Part shown: positions 21,753 through 30,560 of the stretch, in pieces | How positions within the stretch are numbered: the stretch's first letter is position 1 | Layout: each line of letters opens with the position of its first letter | Assembly (NCBI RefSeq): GCF_018362775.1 | Contig: NZ_JAGYXY010000004.1 | Location: 1-64,000 of the forward strand | Source: Alistipes montrealensis | GTDB lineage: Bacteria; Bacteroidota; Bacteroidia; Bacteroidales; Rikenellaceae | Direction of reading: 5' to 3' | DNA: 64,000 nucleotides | The notes under the pieces: generated by a model | Databases searched by the model: none | What the model was told of the DNA's origin: nothing | What the model saw: the letters and a program-made list of their open reading frames with translations, nothing else | Position numbers and translations under genes: made by a program

Positions 21753-21930
21753 AGTTTTAACAAGGGCAGAGACGGCTTTCACGGCTTTGTGGGCCAATGG
21801 TGTTCCCGATGTGAAACCCGTCTCTGCTTTCGTTAAAAGGGGCCGTGCCCCCGGTTTCGTGTCGGGAATCCCGCTGAATCTCCCCGTTTAAAAGGGGAGA
21901 TTTTGCTTTTCTTTGCAGGAAGAAGCGCCG
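21753..21930 (-). promoter_or_regulatory. Structured leader upstream of nadB
   Basis: Roughly 180 bases between the nadB ATG and its -7 box contain nested inverted repeats. The largest pairs 21755-21783 with 21811-21838 (core GCAGAGACGG and CCGTCTCTGC). Smaller hairpins are GGGGCCGTGCCCC (21839-21851) and a 9-bp stem AATCTCCCC / GGGGAGATT (21877-21902). This is unusual for this window and could be an RNA regulator of nadB or a small mobile-repeat remnant. Function is not known. Confidence 0.5.
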
Positions 21931-21938
21931 CAAAGTTA
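21931..21938 (-). promoter_or_regulatory. TAnnTTTG -7 box for nadB-prfC
   Basis: Minus strand TAACTTTG. It forms a perfect 9-bp inverted repeat with the queA box (CAAAGTTAC ... GTAACTTTG, 8-base spacer). Confidence 0.65.
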
Positions 21939-21948
21939 CAAAAAATAG

Positions 21949-21956
21949 TAACTTTG
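21949..21956 (+). promoter_or_regulatory. TAnnTTTG -7 box for queA
   Basis: Plus strand TAACTTTG, 21 bases before the queA ATG. It faces the nadB box in a palindrome, so RNA polymerase binding at one probably interferes with the other. Confidence 0.65.
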
Positions 21957-21977
21957 CCGCATAATTTCGGGCAAAAT

Positions 21978-23189
21978 ATGGAACGACATATCGACATCAA
22001 CCGCTTCGATTACGACCTTCCCGACGAGCGGATCGCCAAATTCCCGCTTGCGGAGCGCAGCGCCTCGAAACTGCTCGTCTGGCGGGGCGGTGAAATAGGG
22101 GAAAAGCAGTTCGCCGACATCGGCGACGTGTTGCCGGCGGGCGAACTGCTGGTTTTCAATAACACGAAGGTGATCCGGGCCCGGATCATCATGCACAAAC
22201 CCTCCGGGGCGCGTATCGAGGTGTTCTGCCTCGAACCGCACGACCCGGCCGATTATGAGCGGGCGTTCGCTGTCACGGGGCAGTGCGCATGGTCGTGCAT
22301 CGTGGGCAACCGCAAGAAGTGGAAGGAAGGGCACGTCGAGATCAATTTCGACTGCGAAGGCCGCGCCGAATCGCTCCGCGCGTGGCTCGTCGAGGACCAC
22401 GGACGCGAGTGCGTCGTGCGTTTCGAGTGGACGGCCCCGATGACTTTCGGGCAGTTGCTGGAATATCTCGGGCGCATTCCGATTCCGCCCTACCTGAACC
22501 GCGAGAGCGAAGAGATCGATAACACGCGCTACCAGACCGTCTATTCGAAGTTCGAAGGTTCGGTGGCGGCGCCGACCGCCGGGCTGCATTTCACCCCGGA
22601 GCTGATCGAAGGGATGGAAGCCCGCGGATTCGGGTTCGAGGAGGTGACGCTCCATGTCGGAGCGGGAACGTTCCTGCCCGTGAAGGACGAGGACGCCGCG
22701 AAACACCCGATGCACACCGAGCATTTCGAGGTGCGCCGCGCGACGGCGGCCCGTCTGCTGGAACGGTGGGGACACATCACGGCCGTGGGCACGACTTCGG
22801 TACGTACGCTCGAATCGCTTGCGGCCCTTGCGTGGCGCATCCGCACGGCCGGGACGCCCGACGCCGGGCGGGTCGTGGGGCAGTGGGAACTGTACGACAT
22901 TCCCGCGGAGTTTTCGGGCCGCGAGGCGTTGGAGGTGTTGCTGCGGTATATGGATGAGCAGGGCCTCGACCGCCTGAAAGCCTCGACGCAGATCATGATC
23001 ACGCCGCTGGGCTACGAGTTTCGCATCGTGCGCAATATCGTTACCAATTTCCACCAGCCCAAATCGACGCTCCTGTTGCTGGTTTCGGCTTTCGTGGGCG
23101 ACGACTGGCAGCGGATTTACGACTATGCCCTCGGGCACGGTTTCCGTTTCCTGAGCTACGGCGATTCGTCGGTGCTGCTGCGTGAATAA
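21978..23189 (+). CDS. queA: S-adenosylmethionine:tRNA ribosyltransferase-isomerase
   Basis: 403 residues from the ATG at 21978. Recognised by FDYDLPDERIAKFPLAERSAS at the N-terminus (DLPxxxIA), LVFNNTKVIRARI, GRIPIPPYLNR, TAGLHFTPEL and FHQPKSTLLLLVSAF. QueA moves the ribosyl group of SAM to preQ1 in tRNA to make epoxyqueuosine. It is about 50 residues longer than E. coli QueA, as in other Bacteroidetes. It has its own promoter box and ends in a strong hairpin; no other queuosine gene is adjacent. Confidence 0.95.
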   Translation: MERHIDINRFDYDLPDERIAKFPLAERSASKLLVWRGGEIGEKQFADIGDVLPAGELLVFNNTKVIRARIIMHKPSGARIEVFCLEPHDPADYERAFAVTGQCAWSCIVGNRKKWKEGHVEINFDCEGRAESLRAWLVEDHGRECVVRFEWTAPMTFGQLLEYLGRIPIPPYLNRESEEIDNTRYQTVYSKFEGSVAAPTAGLHFTPELIEGMEARGFGFEEVTLHVGAGTFLPVKDEDAAKHPMHTEHFEVRRATAARLLERWGHITAVGTTSVRTLESLAALAWRIRTAGTPDAGRVVGQWELYDIPAEFSGREALEVLLRYMDEQGLDRLKASTQIMITPLGYEFRIVRNIVTNFHQPKSTLLLLVSAFVGDDWQRIYDYALGHGFRFLSYGDSSVLLRE

Positions 23190-23206
23190 CCGTTTATGCG
23201 GAACGG

Positions 23207-23237
23207 AAAAGGGACGCCTCACGGGCGTCCCTTTTTT
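23207..23237 (+). terminator. Terminator of queA
   Basis: An 11-bp stem (AAAGGGACGCC with GGCGTCCCTTT) and 5-base loop followed by a run of T, 18 bases after the queA stop. It can also serve the converging barrel gene. Confidence 0.88.
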
Positions 23238-23254
23238 ATTGGCGCAGGGCCGGA

Positions 23255-23857
23255 TTAGAAATTGTATCCGACGCTGATCGTGAAGCAGTTGTTGCGCAGC
23301 GTGCCCTCGCCGTCGCTCTCCTTGACCAGATTCAGACAGCCGATGTCGTAACCCAGCCCGAAGTAGATGCGGTTCCAGACGACGCCTGCGCCCAGACGCA
23401 CCCCCAGGTCGGAACGTTTCAGCCCGCCTTCGTCGCCGAAGATGTCAGCCTTCTCGCCGCCTGCTTTCATCTTGCCGCCGATGCCGAACCCGTAGTAAAG
23501 ACCTGCGAACGGCTGGATCGTAACGATGTCCTTGATGTTGAAGTGATAGTTTACCAGCACGGGGATTTGCAGGTAGGAGGGACGGAAGCTCACGCCGTCG
23601 ACCTTGCCGCCGCGGCTCGAGAAGGCGAGCCCGGTTTCGAGGTAGAAGGGCAGTTTGTTGCAGAGCAGGATCTGATCAGTCACGGCAACATGGAACGAGG
23701 CCCGCGAGTCGGTGCTGATGGACGCACCTCCGGCCGAAATCGAGTAGCTCGACAGGTTGAGGCCGGCGCGGACGCCGAGGATGTTTTTTTCGTAATTTTG
23801 CGCCGAGACCGCGCTCGCCAGCAGAACTGCCGTCAGAAGAAGGAGTGTTTTTTTCAT
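23255..23857 (-). CDS. PorT-family outer-membrane beta-barrel protein
   Basis: 200 residues from the ATG at 23857, starting with a signal peptide (MKKTLLLLTAVLLASAVSA). The mature part begins QNYEKNILGVRAGLNLSSY and ends with FTISVGYNF; alternating polar/aromatic strands and a C-terminal aromatic are the marks of the 8-strand outer-membrane barrels of the PorT/OmpW-like group. It is a close paralogue of the gene at 24069, which shares YEKNILG.RAG.N. Function is unknown. It probably has its own promoter at about 23913. Confidence 0.88.
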   Translation of the reverse strand: MKKTLLLLTAVLLASAVSAQNYEKNILGVRAGLNLSSYSISAGGASISTDSRASFHVAVTDQILLCNKLPFYLETGLAFSSRGGKVDGVSFRPSYLQIPVLVNYHFNIKDIVTIQPFAGLYYGFGIGGKMKAGGEKADIFGDEGGLKRSDLGVRLGAGVVWNRIYFGLGYDIGCLNLVKESDGEGTLRNNCFTISVGYNF

Positions 23858-23912
23858 ACGTTTATAAAAAAGTGAGGTTAATTTTAGCCGTTTCTTGTCC
23901 AAAACGGTACGC

Positions 23913-23920
23913 TAAAGATA
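23913..23920 (-). promoter_or_regulatory. Probable -7 box for the 23255-23857 barrel gene
   Basis: Minus strand TATCTTTA, one base off TAnnTTTG, 56 bases before the ATG. Confidence 0.35.
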
Positions 23921-24017
23921 AAAAAAGTTTTTTGAATATACGTCCGAACCGAGCGGGTTTTCAACGAAATGTGCTATTTGTGAAACGAATCCGGCGGAAT
24001 ACATCGCCGAAACGAGA

Positions 24018-24046
24018 CGGGACGCAACCCCGAAGGGTGCGTCCCG
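24018..24046 (-). terminator. Hairpin after the antiporter-barrel operon
   Basis: CGGGACGCAACCC and GGGTGCGTCCCG pair around a short loop, 23 bases past the stop of the 24069 gene on the minus strand. The T tract is weak. Confidence 0.65.
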
Positions 24047-24068
24047 CTGTGTGGTGGCAACTTGCCGG

Positions 24069-24719
24069 TCAGAAATTGTAACCGATGCTTACCGTGAGGC
24101 TGTTGTTGCGGATTTCGGCGCTTTCGGGCCGGAGCGTGTAGTAGAAGAAATCCCCGCCCCGGAACTGGTCCCGGCAGCCGATGTCGTAGTTTATTCCCAG
24201 GTAGATGCGCCTTACGACGAATCCGACGCCTGCACGCACGCCGAAATCCATCCGGGAGAGAATCCCCCGGTCGCCGAACAAATCCTCGCTCCCGTATTGG
24301 GTTTTCATCATGCCCCGCACGCCCACGCCGCCGTAAACGCCTGCGAAGGGCTGGATCGTGACGAGGCCCCCGATGAGGAAATGGTAGTTGACGAGCAGGG
24401 GAACCTGGAGGTAGAACGGCCGCATGGTCATGGTCTCGATCTGGTCGTATATCGGGGCTGCGGCCCGGCTGCCGAGGCTCGAAAAACCGACGCCCGTTTC
24501 GATGTAGAGCGGCAGGCTGCGGTGGAGCAGGACCTGGTCCGTTACGGCGAAGTTGAATCCCGCGCGCGAACCGGTGCTGATCTGCATGTCTTCGGCCGAG
24601 ATGTCGTATTTCGACACGTTGACGCCGGCGCGGATACCCAGGATATTTTTTTCGTATTTCTGCGCCCGGACGGCTCCTGCCAGCAGGACGGTGATTAGGA
24701 TCAGTGCGTATTTTTTCAT
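24069..24719 (-). CDS. PorT-family outer-membrane beta-barrel protein, paralogue
   Basis: 216 residues with a signal peptide (MKKYALILITVLLAGAVRA) and mature start QKYEKNILGIRAGVNVSKY, clearly paralogous to the product of 23255-23857 (same N-terminus, same LLVNYHF and IVTIQPFAG-type strands, same C-terminal VSIGYNF). It starts 12 bases after the antiporter gene ends on the same strand, so it is probably co-transcribed with it. Function is unknown; an outer-membrane barrel is confident. Confidence 0.88.
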   Translation of the reverse strand: MKKYALILITVLLAGAVRAQKYEKNILGIRAGVNVSKYDISAEDMQISTGSRAGFNFAVTDQVLLHRSLPLYIETGVGFSSLGSRAAAPIYDQIETMTMRPFYLQVPLLVNYHFLIGGLVTIQPFAGVYGGVGVRGMMKTQYGSEDLFGDRGILSRMDFGVRAGVGFVVRRIYLGINYDIGCRDQFRGGDFFYYTLRPESAEIRNNSLTVSIGYNF

Positions 24720-24731
24720 GGAGGCAAAAGG

Positions 24732-25916
24732 TTATTCTTCGGGGGTATAGCTTCTCAGGGTCAGTTTTTTGACCCAGACGACGAATCCGCCCGTCAGGAT
24801 CAGGTTCAATACGAGCGTCAGTACCGAGATGATCAGCGCCGGGCCTCCGAGGTTGTAGCCCAGAGCGATGAAGATTACGCCTGCACCCACTTCGCCGCGG
24901 GTGAACATGCCGATCGAGAGAGCGAGCCGCTCGCTCAGTTTCCGGTCGCGGTAGAAGAAGACCGGGACCAGTTTACCCAGGTTGGAGAGTATCGAAACGG
25001 CCACGACGTGCAGGATCAGCACGCCCCACGGCATCATCGGCTGCGATGCGGTGACCGAAGCGGCTGCCTGAGCGGCGTCGGCTGCCGAGTCGCCCGTTAC
25101 GAGGGGCATGCTCAGCCCTACCAGCAGCATGAACAGGAATGAAATGCCCGTTGCCGTACGGCGTTCGGTCGGGGTGTCTATGTCCTTGTGCTTCATCAGC
25201 ATGCCGATCACGAACGCCGGGAGCAGGACTTCGATATGGATGCTGTTTTCGGGACCGTACCAGCGGGCGGTGACGATGTAGAGCAGTTGCGTCAGGCCGC
25301 AGACCACTACCGAAAGCCCCAGGATACGTTTCCAGTCCTGCCGGACGTTCCACGTCGCCTGCCACCGCCAGCCCACGACGAGTAACACGACGACTACGCC
25401 TACGATGGCGAACATCTGCCACTTGAGGCCGATCATCAGGATTTGCAGCGGAATCATCAGCAGGATGGTATCCAGGTCGTCGAAGATCGCCAGCACCTGT
25501 ATTTTGCGGTAAATCCAGCTTTTTTTAAGGCTCAGCGCCGCGAGCATCGTAAAGAGGATACCTGCCGAAGTAGGGGCGGCAAAGCGGCTCAGCAGCAGGT
25601 TCTCCTTCCAGGCCTCGGAGTCGGTCCAGAGATCGGAGGGCAGCAGCACGAAAATGTAGTAGAGGACGATCAGCAGCCACGGCAGCGCGGCCGTAGCCAT
25701 GGCGATGAAGTAATCGGCGGTGTAGGAGCGCCAGCGCGATTTGTCGATCTCGAACTCCCGTCCGACGTTGATCATGATGAATCCCAGGCAGACGTAGAGC
25801 AGGGTATCGGTCGTTGCCTTGAAGCCCGGAAACGCCGTGCCGAGGGCGCCGGGAAGCAATTGCGAGGCAACGAGGCCCAGCATCAGAAAGAGCGAGAACG
25901 AAAGGACTTTTCGCAT
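24732..25916 (-). CDS. Cation/proton antiporter (CPA, Na+/H+ exchanger family)
   Basis: 394 residues with about 11 to 12 hydrophobic segments. Features fitting CPA-type exchangers are FDDLDTILLMIPLQ (acidic pair in a membrane helix, as in the ND/DD ion site) and FTRGEVGAGVIFIALGYN near the C-terminus, comparable to the conserved RGEV/TRAE segment. No KTN nucleotide-binding domain is attached. It should exchange Na+ or K+ for H+ across the inner membrane. A TATCTTTG box lies 43 bases upstream, and an outer-membrane barrel gene follows in the same operon. Confidence 0.82.
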   Translation of the reverse strand: MRKVLSFSLFLMLGLVASQLLPGALGTAFPGFKATTDTLLYVCLGFIMINVGREFEIDKSRWRSYTADYFIAMATAALPWLLIVLYYIFVLLPSDLWTDSEAWKENLLLSRFAAPTSAGILFTMLAALSLKKSWIYRKIQVLAIFDDLDTILLMIPLQILMIGLKWQMFAIVGVVVVLLVVGWRWQATWNVRQDWKRILGLSVVVCGLTQLLYIVTARWYGPENSIHIEVLLPAFVIGMLMKHKDIDTPTERRTATGISFLFMLLVGLSMPLVTGDSAADAAQAAASVTASQPMMPWGVLILHVVAVSILSNLGKLVPVFFYRDRKLSERLALSIGMFTRGEVGAGVIFIALGYNLGGPALIISVLTLVLNLILTGGFVVWVKKLTLRSYTPEE

Positions 25917-25958
25917 TGATAGAATGTCGTTTACAGATTATGCGCCAGTGCCGCGGCA

Positions 25959-25966
25959 CAAAGATA
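25959..25966 (-). promoter_or_regulatory. TAnnTTTG -7 box for the antiporter operon
   Basis: Minus strand TATCTTTG, exact consensus match, 43 bases before the ATG at 25916. Confidence 0.55.
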
Positions 25967-26024
25967 GCACATTTCTTGCAGAATCAGAAAAACACGTGCC
26001 GGAGCCGTGAAAAAATAACAATAA

Positions 26025-27416
<1,392 letters not shown>

Positions 27417-27431
27417 TTTGCAGCAGGACAA

Positions 27432-27468
27432 GAAAAAACCGGATGCCGCAAGGCGTCCGGTTTTTTGT
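27432..27468 (+). terminator. Terminator of enolase
   Basis: GAAAAAACCGGATGCC pairs with GGCGTCCGGTTTTTT around GCAA, followed by the T run; 15 bases after the stop. Confidence 0.9.
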
Positions 27469-27476
27469 CTGATATA

Positions 27477-27503
27477 GCCCCGGGAACCGTCGGTTCCCGG
27501 GGC
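27477..27503 (-). terminator. Hairpin after the Fe-S protein gene
   Basis: A perfect 12-bp stem (GCCCCGGGAACC with GGTTCCCGGGGC, loop GTC) 20 bases past the minus-strand stop at 27523. No strong T run on the minus strand. Confidence 0.6.
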
Positions 27504-27522
27504 TATTGCGTTGTCCGTCCGG

Positions 27523-27750
27523 TTACTTTTCAGCCATGCGGTAGGACAGCGCTCCCGAAGGGCATTTTTCGATTTGTGCAATGAGCTGGGCCGTCGTCGC
27601 GTTTTCCGGCTTTACCCAAGGCCTCTCTTTGGGGTTGTAAACCTTGGGCAGCATCTTTACGCAGACGCCTGCGTGGACGCAGAGTTTCGGCTGCCAGATT
27701 ATCACGATCTCACCGTTTGTGTACTCTTTGCGATTGTCTTCTGGTTTCAT
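27523..27750 (-). CDS. YjdI-like (4Fe-4S)-binding protein
   Basis: 75 residues from the ATG at 27750 (MKPEDNRKEYTNGEI); the ATG at 27762 adds four residues and cannot be excluded. Cysteines in KLCVHAGVCVKMLPKVYNP and a downstream EKCPSGALSY match the small mono-cluster proteins of the YjdI/Fer4_19 family, where only part of the usual CxxCxxCxxxC pattern is present. Role is unknown; probably electron transfer or a stress-related Fe-S protein. A TATATTTG box lies upstream. Confidence 0.8.
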   Translation of the reverse strand: MKPEDNRKEYTNGEIVIIWQPKLCVHAGVCVKMLPKVYNPKERPWVKPENATTAQLIAQIEKCPSGALSYRMAEK

Positions 27751-27804
27751 GGCAATGGACAAGTTTGTATTGATTGGTAAAAAGGTTTGTCGGATAGTTA
27801 TTTA

Positions 27805-27812
27805 CAAATATA
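27805..27812 (-). promoter_or_regulatory. TAnnTTTG -7 box for the YjdI-like gene
   Basis: Minus strand TATATTTG, 55 bases before the ATG at 27750. Confidence 0.55.
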
Positions 27813-27849
27813 GGAATAGATTCGTTACGTTGCCGCCCGACGTGTCAAC

Positions 27850-27877
27850 AAAAAAGGTCTCGGAAGAAATCAGACCA
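27850..27877 (-). terminator. Terminator overlapping the end of the MFS gene
   Basis: On the minus strand GGTCT and AGACC pair around an 11-base loop and are followed by six T. The hairpin overlaps the last codons of the efflux MFS gene (stop at 27870-27872). Confidence 0.5.
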
Positions 27878-29474
27878 TGTCTTCGCCTGTTTTGACGATG
27901 GCTACCTTCAGGGTTTTGTGGAACGGAATGAAGCATGCAACGACGGCCATGACGATTGCGACGAACAGCACATAGCCCACGATCTCCTTCACGCTTACCA
28001 GCAGACTTTGTACCTGAAGCGTTGAGTAAAGGCCGTTTACGGCCAGTTGCCCCGCCTCAGCGGCTCCGTTTCCGTGTGCTGCGGCCTGTTGCAGGGCGGA
28101 GGCGTATTGCTGTGCTGCGAGCGGATCCTGGAGGGTCAGGTGTTCTGCCAGGCGGTTCATGTTGCCGAGCTGGGTCCGGTAGAGCAGGTTGTTGAAAAAA
28201 GCCGATCCGAAGGCCGGGCCCAGTACCGAACGGCAGGTAATCAGGAAAAATGCGTTGTAGATCATCAGTTTCGGGTCGAGTTCCTCGACGACGTATACGC
28301 CGAAGGCTATGAAGAGAATCATCATGCCCATGCCGCGCAGCGCCATCGGCAGGAACAGCATCTCGTAGCGTCCCGATGCCGAGACCCCGAAATAGATAAT
28401 GGCCAGGCTGAGCGCGAAACAGGACAGTCCCCATGCGATCAGGTAGCGAAACCGCCATCGCTGCCACCGCAGCCACCAGAAACAGACGAAGGCCCCGCAT
28501 GCGAATCCCGGCAGCATCCACAGGTAGATCGAGTTGGCGTGTACGCTGTCGACGCGCAGCACCGATGTCAGATAGGGTGTCACCAGTGAACTGGTCGCCG
28601 AAAGGAACATGACGAAGATCATGAATGTATAGCCGATCAGCGCTTTGGCGCTGTTGAGCAGTTCCAGGTGCAGGTAGGGGTTTTTGCGGAAAGTCTGCCT
28701 GCGGAGAAAGAGCCAGAGCAGGACGGGGGCCGTAAAGGCCGCGACCGCGATCTGCGGCGACGCGAATCCGTCGAGCGTCTTGAAATAGGTGGCTGCATAA
28801 AGCGTCATCAGCAGCGCCGCCGCGATCAGCAGCATGCTCCTGCCGTCGATCTCGCGGAACGGAATTACGATCTTTTTCTGGCCGTAGCGAAACAGCGCGA
28901 GGATAAACAGGATGGCGATCAGCAGCAGCAGGATGACGAAGTAATACATATATTGCCACTGATAACGGTAAGCCAGTTCGGCTGTCAGGTACATCGAAAT
29001 CTGTCCGGCGGAAAAGACGATCGGGTAGAAATAGGCGTAAAATTCGCTTCGGACATTGGCCGGGCTGAAAAAGGGGCGGATCATGAGGATGATCTCCAGC
29101 ATCGCAAAGGCTTTGAGGAATCCGATCAGGAAACTGCATATGACGACGACTTCCATCTGTCCCGTGCGGGCACAGACGAAACTCAGAAACACCTGCATCA
29201 GAAGGTCGACCAGCAGGATCGTCTTGGTGGTGACGACCGACCGGATTTTCGGTACGAGCGGATAGGCCGCCGCCATGCCGACTGTCGTGGCGTAATAGGC
29301 CATGCTGATGTCCTCGCTCAGCACCCCGAGCGTATTGGAGACCTCGGTGATACACCCCGTATAGGCTCCGTTGATAAAGATGATCGGCAGCATGACGACA
29401 AAGGCCGCCGTGACGGCCAGCCACCGGGGAACCCAGGGCCGTACGGGGACGCTCAGAGGTTGCTGTACGGCCAT
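27870..29474 (-). CDS. MFS drug efflux transporter, DHA2 (EmrB) family
   Basis: 534 residues with about 14 membrane segments, the size of DHA2/EmrB transporters. It opens with VRPWVPRWLAVTAAFVVMLPIIF and has the family's long C-terminal region with a loop between the last helices. It pumps drugs or other amphipathic compounds with proton antiport. The gene begins 4 bases after the HlyD-type gene, so the inner-membrane pump, adaptor and TolC-like channel are encoded together and form a tripartite system. Substrate is unknown. Confidence 0.88.
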   Translation of the reverse strand: MAVQQPLSVPVRPWVPRWLAVTAAFVVMLPIIFINGAYTGCITEVSNTLGVLSEDISMAYYATTVGMAAAYPLVPKIRSVVTTKTILLVDLLMQVFLSFVCARTGQMEVVVICSFLIGFLKAFAMLEIILMIRPFFSPANVRSEFYAYFYPIVFSAGQISMYLTAELAYRYQWQYMYYFVILLLLIAILFILALFRYGQKKIVIPFREIDGRSMLLIAAALLMTLYAATYFKTLDGFASPQIAVAAFTAPVLLWLFLRRQTFRKNPYLHLELLNSAKALIGYTFMIFVMFLSATSSLVTPYLTSVLRVDSVHANSIYLWMLPGFACGAFVCFWWLRWQRWRFRYLIAWGLSCFALSLAIIYFGVSASGRYEMLFLPMALRGMGMMILFIAFGVYVVEELDPKLMIYNAFFLITCRSVLGPAFGSAFFNNLLYRTQLGNMNRLAEHLTLQDPLAAQQYASALQQAAAHGNGAAEAGQLAVNGLYSTLQVQSLLVSVKEIVGYVLFVAIVMAVVACFIPFHKTLKVAIVKTGEDMV

Positions 29475-29478
29475 CGGA

Positions 29479-30546
29479 TTACTCTTTTTCCGCTTCGGTT
29501 ACGACCATCATGCCCGCCCGGAGCCGCTCCATATCCTCCGCAGAGGCGTCGTCGAAGTCGATCCGCACGGGGATGCGCTGCTGGATTTTCACGAAATTGC
29601 CGGCTGCATTGTCCGTCGGGACAAGCGCATATTTCGATCCCGTCGCCTCGGAAATGGCCGATACGGTCCCGTGGAAAATCCGCTCCCGGAAGGCGTCGAC
29701 ACGGATGCGGACTTTCTGGCCGATGAAGATGCCGGCGATCTGCGTCTCCTTGTAGTTGGCCGTGATCCATTTGTCCCTCCCGCGCACGAGGTAGGAGATT
29801 GTCTGGCCTCCCTGTACGAGTTGCCCGGGTTCGAGCGTACGGCGGCCCATGTAGCCGTCGTAAGGGGCCGTGATCACCGTATAGGAGAGATTGAGCCGCG
29901 CCATCTCGACTTCCGCCTCGCGCCTGCGGATCGCCGCATCGGCGCTGGCGCCTTTGTGTGCGGTCTCCGTATAGTGCGACTCAGCGACGCTTTTCTGGTG
30001 CAGCAGGGCGGAGTAACGGGCCTGCATCGCCTCGTAGTCGGCCTTCGCCTGTTCATACTGCTGGCGGGAGACCGACTCTTCTTCGACCAGGTTGGCATAG
30101 CGGCGGTATTGCTGTTCGAGTTGCCATAGCCGGGCTTTGGTCTCGGCAATGTTGGCCTCCTGTACGGAGACGCTGACCTGCGAGGCTTCGATGCCCGAGC
30201 CGAGCGACTCTTTGGCGGCATGTGCATCCATCAGCGCCGCTTCGGCGTCCATCAGCCGGATGCGGTACTCGCGGTCGTCGAGCAAGAGCAGCGTGTCGCC
30301 CGCCCGCACCTGCTGGTGTTCGGAAAAACGCACTTCTCGGATATAGCCAGGCACGCGAACGCTGACCGGGGAGATGTATTGGTCCACGACGGCGTCGTTG
30401 GTGGTTACGTAGTTGGCGTAGCGCCAGAAGAAGTCGCCCACCCAGGCGATTCCGGCCGTCACCAGCAGGATGCACACCGTGTTAATGACGATACTCCTTA
30501 TTTTCAGTTTTTTCAGCCGCTTGCGGCGAATGGAATGTGTTGTCAT
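29479..30546 (-). CDS. HlyD/EmrA-family membrane-fusion protein
   Basis: 355 residues from the ATG at 30546 (MTTHSIRRKRLKKLK); an ATG 10 codons upstream would overlap the end of the TolC gene. One N-terminal membrane helix (IVINTVCILLVTAGIAWVGD), then the split lipoyl domain (VSVRVPGYIREVRFSEHQQV and the returning GYMGRRTLEPGQLV), a coiled-coil hairpin between them, and a beta-barrel domain. This is the periplasmic adaptor linking the MFS pump to the outer-membrane channel. Second-to-last gene of the efflux operon. Confidence 0.92.
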   Translation of the reverse strand: MTTHSIRRKRLKKLKIRSIVINTVCILLVTAGIAWVGDFFWRYANYVTTNDAVVDQYISPVSVRVPGYIREVRFSEHQQVRAGDTLLLLDDREYRIRLMDAEAALMDAHAAKESLGSGIEASQVSVSVQEANIAETKARLWQLEQQYRRYANLVEEESVSRQQYEQAKADYEAMQARYSALLHQKSVAESHYTETAHKGASADAAIRRREAEVEMARLNLSYTVITAPYDGYMGRRTLEPGQLVQGGQTISYLVRGRDKWITANYKETQIAGIFIGQKVRIRVDAFRERIFHGTVSAISEATGSKYALVPTDNAAGNFVKIQQRIPVRIDFDDASAEDMERLRAGMMVVTEAEKE

Positions 30547-30560
30547 CTCGGATGTTCGGA

